Source: Bacteroidota bacterium (GTDB lineage Bacteria; Bacteroidota; Ignavibacteria; Kryptoniales; JAKASW01). Taken from it: a DNA stretch of 64,000 nt. The notes under the pieces are model-generated. The model ran no database searches. It had not been told where the DNA came from and worked only from the letters and a program-made list of their open reading frames with translations. The stretch is taken from assembly GCA_021789975.1 (NCBI GenBank), contig JAJYIT010000007.1:62001-126000 (forward strand), read 5' to 3'. Positions 60,688 through 64,000 of the stretch are shown here, in pieces. How positions within the stretch are numbered: the stretch's first letter is position 1; each line of letters opens with the position of its first letter. A program made the translations under genes and the position numbers.

Positions 60688-63351
60688 CTATTTCACAACT
60701 TCGACGGTTTTGCTCAGCCTGATGTCGCTCGACGAAGAACCCACTTGCAATTCATATCTTCCAGGCTGAACTACGTATCTACTTTCACGCACTGAATAGT
60801 ATTTGAACGATCTCACCGGCAATAAGATTGTAACCTTCTTCGTTTGCCCTTTCTTAACTGATACTCGATCAAGTCCAACCAACGACTTTACAGGCTTATC
60901 CGGAAGCGATAGCAGATCCCTCAGATAAACCTGTACCACTTCATCTCCATCATATTTTCCGGCGTTAGTAATATCGACGGAGACTCTAAGAGTGTCGGAT
61001 GGTCGTGGATTCTTTTCGCTCACCCTCAAATCCGAATAATTGAAATTAGTATAGCTCAGTCCAAAACCGAAGGGATAGAGCGGCCTGCCTTCAAAATATC
61101 GATAAGTTCTCCCCTTCATGTTGTAGTCTGTGAAAGGAGGAAGTTGTTTGACCGATTTGTAAAAAGTCACCGGCAGTCTTCCGGCAGGATCGTAGTCTCC
61201 AAACAGAACGTCAGCAACCGCGGCTCCTCCCTCTTCGCCAGGGTACCAGGCATCTAAAATGGCAGGTAGATTGTCCTCTTCCCAGTCGACAGCAAGTGCG
61301 CTCCCGCCGACAAGAACCAGGATTACCGGTTTCCCGGTTTGATGAAGAGCTTTGAGGACATTCTCTTCGCCCTCAGGGAGCCTCAGCCTTGTGCGGTCCC
61401 CCCCTTTGAACCCGGGCAAATTGATGCGGGGATCTTCTTCGCTCTCCAATTGCGGTGAAATTCCGGCAACGGCGATTACGACATCTGATTTCTTTGCCGC
61501 AGAGACTGCTTCCTTCAACAATGCCTGCGGATTCGGAAGTTCCTTTATCTTTTCCCACTGCAATCTTATTCCGGCAAAATCACCGCTGTCGGCGTAATCA
61601 ACTTCAATCGAATATCGCTCCCCTTTTTCCATCTTCACGACAGATGACTTGAAGAGGTTTACTTCGACAGGGCTCCAGTTGTCCACGAGAAGTTTGCCGT
61701 CAAAGTACAGCCGTCCTTTCTGGTCCGTCACTATCCCAAGATGGTACTCGCCGCTCGATGGTGGAGTAATTGTGCCGGTCCATCGCATCGAAAAGTCGTG
61801 AGGGTTGACGCCATCCCCGGGTGATCCCATCCCCCAATAAGGACTGAGCACCGTGTCGATTCGCGTCAATGCCGGGTTCCCTTCGAGGTTCAGGTTATTG
61901 AAGTATTCCCCTTTAAGGCCTTGCCCGTCAGATCCATTTTTCGGTTCCACGAACCGGGGGCTGACCGTCTGTGGATTAACGATCTGGTCTTCCAGCAGGT
62001 TGTATCCTGCGGCGAACCGGACATCAGCGTTAGGACCTAATTTGTTCTTGATTCCCTGCAAAATCGTCACCGGGTTTGACGGTGTACCATGATAATCGCC
62101 AAGCAGCACGTTTATGTCGTCGGCATAAGTGCCGATTACTGCCACGGACCTTACGTGCTTACTGAGCGGCAGAGTATGCCTTGCATTCTTAAGGAGCACA
62201 ATGCTTTCATCGGCAACTTTTTTAGCCAATGCACGATGAGCCGGCGTATTATTGTCCGCCATCGTAATGCTGGAATACGGCACGTCCGCGGCGGGATCGA
62301 ACATTCCCAACTTGAACCTGGCAAGCATAAGTCGCGTGACGGCCGTATCGATGTCGGCTTCTGAAATCAAACCCTCTTTTACCGCCTTCCTCAGCGTGCT
62401 ATATTCATCGCCACAGCTGAGGTCGCAGCCCGCTTTCACGCCATCAGCGGAAGCTGCTGCAAGGCTCGGTGCATAATTGTGGCCTTTGTAAATATCCCAA
62501 ATAGCTCCGCAATCCGAAACGACGTACCCTTTAAAGCCCCACTCATTTCTGAGCAGATGCGTAAGCAGAAATGAATTGGCCGGACAGGGCACACCGTTTA
62601 GAGCATTGTACGCTGCCATTATTGAAAACGCGCCACCCTGTCGAATGCAAGCTTCAAATGCGGGCAGGTAAGTCTCGAATAGATCTCGCCGGTCCACTTT
62701 TGCATTGAACGAATGCCGCAAGAGCTCCGGTCCACTGTAAGCATCGAAATGTTTGGGGGTTGAAATAACTTTGAAATATTTCGGATTGTCTCCCTGAAGG
62801 CCCTTTACAAAAGCCACGGCAATTTGCGAAGTAAGAAACGGGTCCTCACCGTAAGTTTCCTGTCCGCGTCCCCACCGGGGATCATGAAAGATATTGATAT
62901 TTGGTGACCAAAACGTCAACCCTTTGTACATGCCATGATCGCCCTGGCTAATTGCGAGATTGTATTTCGCCCTGGCTTCTGTGGAAATCACTGAAGCCTC
63001 TTCATGGATCAGCTTCGGATTCCAAGTCGCTGCCATTCCGATTGCCTGTGGAAAGACTGTGGCGATTCCATTCCTCGCTACTCCATGCAGGGATTCGCTC
63101 CACCAATTGTAGGCAGGAATCCCGAGGCGAGCGATGGCCGGCGAGCTGTTCTGCATTTGTGAGATCTTCTCATCAAGGGTCATCTGAGAGACAAGATCTT
63201 CGGCGCGTTGTCTGAAGGTTAGGTTAGTATTAAGATAGTCCAGCGCCTGCCATGATCCGGACCCCGGCGTGACCTGTGCCATAACGCTGGCATCAAAAAC
63301 GACCACAATCAGGAACATTGTAATGAATGCAGTTAAGAAACGTGTTTTCAT
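60688..63351 (-). CDS. Secreted GH3 glycosidase with PA14 insert
   Basis: 887 residues from ATG 63351 (TGGAGGG upstream). The frame is open for 24 more codons, but those encode the tail of the broken toxin. A signal peptide ends at SVMAQV. The N-terminal barrel has RLGIPAYNWWSESLHGVARN and FKGYVVSDCGAIWDI with the nucleophile Asp. A PA14 domain is inserted (GLKGEYFNNLN, EYHLGIVTDQKGRLYFDGKL), and an FN3-like domain closes it (DEVVQVYLRDL, KSLVGLDRV). This build is common in beta-glucosidases and beta-xylosidases; SESLHGVARNG is typical of xylosidase-type members. Secreted to the periplasm or beyond. Confidence 0.92.
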   Translation of the reverse strand: MKTRFLTAFITMFLIVVVFDASVMAQVTPGSGSWQALDYLNTNLTFRQRAEDLVSQMTLDEKISQMQNSSPAIARLGIPAYNWWSESLHGVARNGIATVFPQAIGMAATWNPKLIHEEASVISTEARAKYNLAISQGDHGMYKGLTFWSPNINIFHDPRWGRGQETYGEDPFLTSQIAVAFVKGLQGDNPKYFKVISTPKHFDAYSGPELLRHSFNAKVDRRDLFETYLPAFEACIRQGGAFSIMAAYNALNGVPCPANSFLLTHLLRNEWGFKGYVVSDCGAIWDIYKGHNYAPSLAAASADGVKAGCDLSCGDEYSTLRKAVKEGLISEADIDTAVTRLMLARFKLGMFDPAADVPYSSITMADNNTPAHRALAKKVADESIVLLKNARHTLPLSKHVRSVAVIGTYADDINVLLGDYHGTPSNPVTILQGIKNKLGPNADVRFAAGYNLLEDQIVNPQTVSPRFVEPKNGSDGQGLKGEYFNNLNLEGNPALTRIDTVLSPYWGMGSPGDGVNPHDFSMRWTGTITPPSSGEYHLGIVTDQKGRLYFDGKLLVDNWSPVEVNLFKSSVVKMEKGERYSIEVDYADSGDFAGIRLQWEKIKELPNPQALLKEAVSAAKKSDVVIAVAGISPQLESEEDPRINLPGFKGGDRTRLRLPEGEENVLKALHQTGKPVILVLVGGSALAVDWEEDNLPAILDAWYPGEEGGAAVADVLFGDYDPAGRLPVTFYKSVKQLPPFTDYNMKGRTYRYFEGRPLYPFGFGLSYTNFNYSDLRVSEKNPRPSDTLRVSVDITNAGKYDGDEVVQVYLRDLLSLPDKPVKSLVGLDRVSVKKGQTKKVTILLPVRSFKYYSVRESRYVVQPGRYELQVGSSSSDIRLSKTVEVVK

Positions 63352-63419
63352 TTTCCCTCCAGCTTGACAAGCTGATCTATAGTTGATGAATTGGCATAGT
63401 TCTCGTTCCAATCCCCTGA

Positions 63420-63661
63420 GCATTCTCTCAAGCTCATCGTGGGTACCAATCCAAAACCAAATGAAGTCATCCTCGTGCTGAAAGCGATGGCACTGTGACT
63501 GAGCCCTACCCTAACCTGCCAGACTTTCGCTATCTTCTTAAACTCGATGGATGGACGTAGAGGATTGTCTTTAAGAAGTTCGAACTTCTTATTTAAAATT
63601 TCCTGGACGGCCTCAGGAAGGTTGTCCAAGCACTCCAGAATCGGCTCGTCGTTCGATGCAT
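63420..63661 (-). pseudogene. RelE/ParE-superfamily toxin gene with two frameshifts
   Basis: ATG 63661 follows the antitoxin stop without a gap. It begins MHRTTSRFW in one frame, then continues as LDNLPEAVQEILNKKFELL, KDNPLRPSIEFKKI and WQVRVGLSHSAIAF in a second. After about 63480 it resumes in a third frame as QHEDDFIWFWIGTHDELERM. The pieces together match a known toxin type (RFxxLLxxLP, NPxxPSLxFKK, VRVGLxYRA, FWIGSHxEYD). The second break fits loss of one T in GCTTTC. With two frameshifts the toxin is not made. The last frame runs without a stop into the GH3 gene, which explains that gene's false 24-codon extension. Confidence 0.75.
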
Positions 63662-63862
63662 CTAGACGCCGCTCAATTTCCGCTTTGATTCTCCCTGAAT
63701 ACTTCCTTCGATCAGCGAATCGAGATTGCCTGAATTCGGATCCGATTCAATCCGCCTATCCCATTCCTCCCGGTTTCTACTAGCCAACCATCGTTTCAAC
63801 CGGGCAAATTCCTCATCATCAAGCGACTCAATCTCCTCCTCAATTTCCTCGGCTCTCGACAC
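63662..63862 (-). CDS. Antitoxin-like small protein, partner of the broken toxin
   Basis: 66 residues from GTG 63862 with GGAAGAT upstream. SRAEEIEEEIESLDDEEFAR then LKRWLASRNREEWDRRIESD is the pattern of a known antitoxin family (acidic helix, W-x-x-W-D-R-x-I-E). The protein is acidic at the start with a basic, disordered tail. It is encoded immediately before the frameshifted RelE/ParE-type toxin gene, the usual antitoxin-first order. It is probably intact and may still autoregulate or neutralise a related toxin elsewhere. Confidence 0.75.
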   Translation of the reverse strand: MSRAEEIEEEIESLDDEEFARLKRWLASRNREEWDRRIESDPNSGNLDSLIEGSIQGESKRKLSGV

Positions 63863-63914
63863 GGATCTTCCTTTCGCAGTTCAAAAATACTGTGGCTGAT
63901 TCTTAGTTCCAAGT

Positions 63915-64000
63915 TCATTTCAGAAGAACTGCCTTAACTATGCGTCTCTCCTCAGTGCCTGAACCCGTCAAGTTTATGCTGACAAGATACACACCAGACG
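63915..64000 (-). CDS. C-terminal tail of a T9SS-secreted protein (runs off right edge)
   Basis: The last 27 residues read SGVYLVSINLTGSGTEERR then IVKAVLLK and stop (TGA 63917-63915). This is the end of a type IX sorting domain (SGVY-x5-G ... K-x-VLLK). The gene body lies outside the window, so the main function cannot be read. Confidence 0.8.
   Translation of the reverse strand, partial: SGVYLVSINLTGSGTEERRIVKAVLLK

Noticed and set aside
60688..63423. 911-residue version of the GH3 protein
   Set aside because: The first 24 residues derive from the frameshifted toxin, and the signal peptide and binding site begin at ATG 63351.
1..64000. CRISPR arrays, insertion sequences with transposase genes, rRNA genes and intact tRNA genes
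   Set aside because: I saw no regularly spaced direct repeats, no transposase motifs, no rRNA-like sequence and no complete tRNA; a covariance or repeat scan could still find weak cases.

Overview
This 64 kb window is a chromosomal segment with roughly even base composition, from a bacterium of the Fibrobacterota-Chlorobiota-Bacteroidota group, most likely near the Ignavibacteria. Three secreted proteins end in a type IX secretion (T9SS) sorting domain. Two of these carry the YPNPFNPSTTINF core, and the third enters the window at its right edge. A PorV-like barrel, a TonB-dependent receptor with a carboxypeptidase-regulatory N-domain, and GH92/GH3/PIG-L enzymes fit the same group. The taxonomy is inference from protein features only.

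Layout. (1) 1-2235, minus strand: a decayed phytanoyl-CoA-dioxygenase-like gene broken by one stop codon, an SDR oxidoreductase, and a GH88/GH105-like gene running off the left edge. (2) 2646-5841, minus: an RsbT-like ATPase-domain protein, a receiver-PAS-PAS histidine kinase and a NarL-type regulator in one operon. (3) 6096-33893: a large exopolysaccharide locus. A leftward arm holds wza, a PorV-like gene and a WecA-like initiating transferase. A rightward arm, starting behind a good sigma-54 promoter, holds a Wzz-type protein, a BY-kinase-like ATPase, a tiny membrane protein, polymerase, flippase, a glycosyltransferase, a polysaccharide deacetylase, a FemAB/CelD-like protein, a proline-dehydrogenase-like protein and a second FemAB/CelD-like protein. 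Beyond these lie more glycosyltransferases, a hexapeptide acyltransferase, a WecG-type transferase, a third FemAB/CelD-like protein, a radical SAM protein, an M23 peptidase, a decayed methyltransferase-like gene, and a 959-residue protein combining phosphoribosyltransferase, kinase-like and HAD-phosphatase regions. (4) 34842-52446, minus: a nearly complete chitin-utilisation locus (ROK regulator, TonB receptor, T9SS proteins including a GH18 chitinase, NagA, MFS transporter, GH94 chitobiose phosphorylase, secreted PIG-L deacetylase, NagB-LmbE fusion). (5) 52831-60476, plus: a GH92 mannosidase, an esterase-like protein, a CBM9-like protein and a class II aldolase. (6) 60688-63862, minus: a GH3 glycosidase behind a toxin-antitoxin pair whose toxin is frameshifted. 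The tail of another T9SS cargo gene follows.

How they work together. The chitin locus reads as a pathway: T9SS-exported chitinase makes chitooligosaccharides, the TonB receptor brings them through the outer membrane, the MFS carrier brings the disaccharide through the inner membrane, the phosphorylase cleaves it to GlcNAc-1-P and GlcNAc, and NagA plus NagB feed GlcN-6-P into glycolysis. A GlcNAc kinase and a phosphomutase are not visible here. The polysaccharide locus resembles PEP-CTERM/EpsH-type clusters (FemAB proteins, NodB deacetylase, GT4) but no exosortase is visible.

The strongest leads are the 959-residue PRTase/kinase-like/HAD fusion, the proline-dehydrogenase fold inside the polysaccharide operon, the RsbT-like partner of a two-component system, the sigma-54 promoter with a dyad element upstream, a perfect inverted repeat in front of the ROK regulator, and three genes caught in decay.
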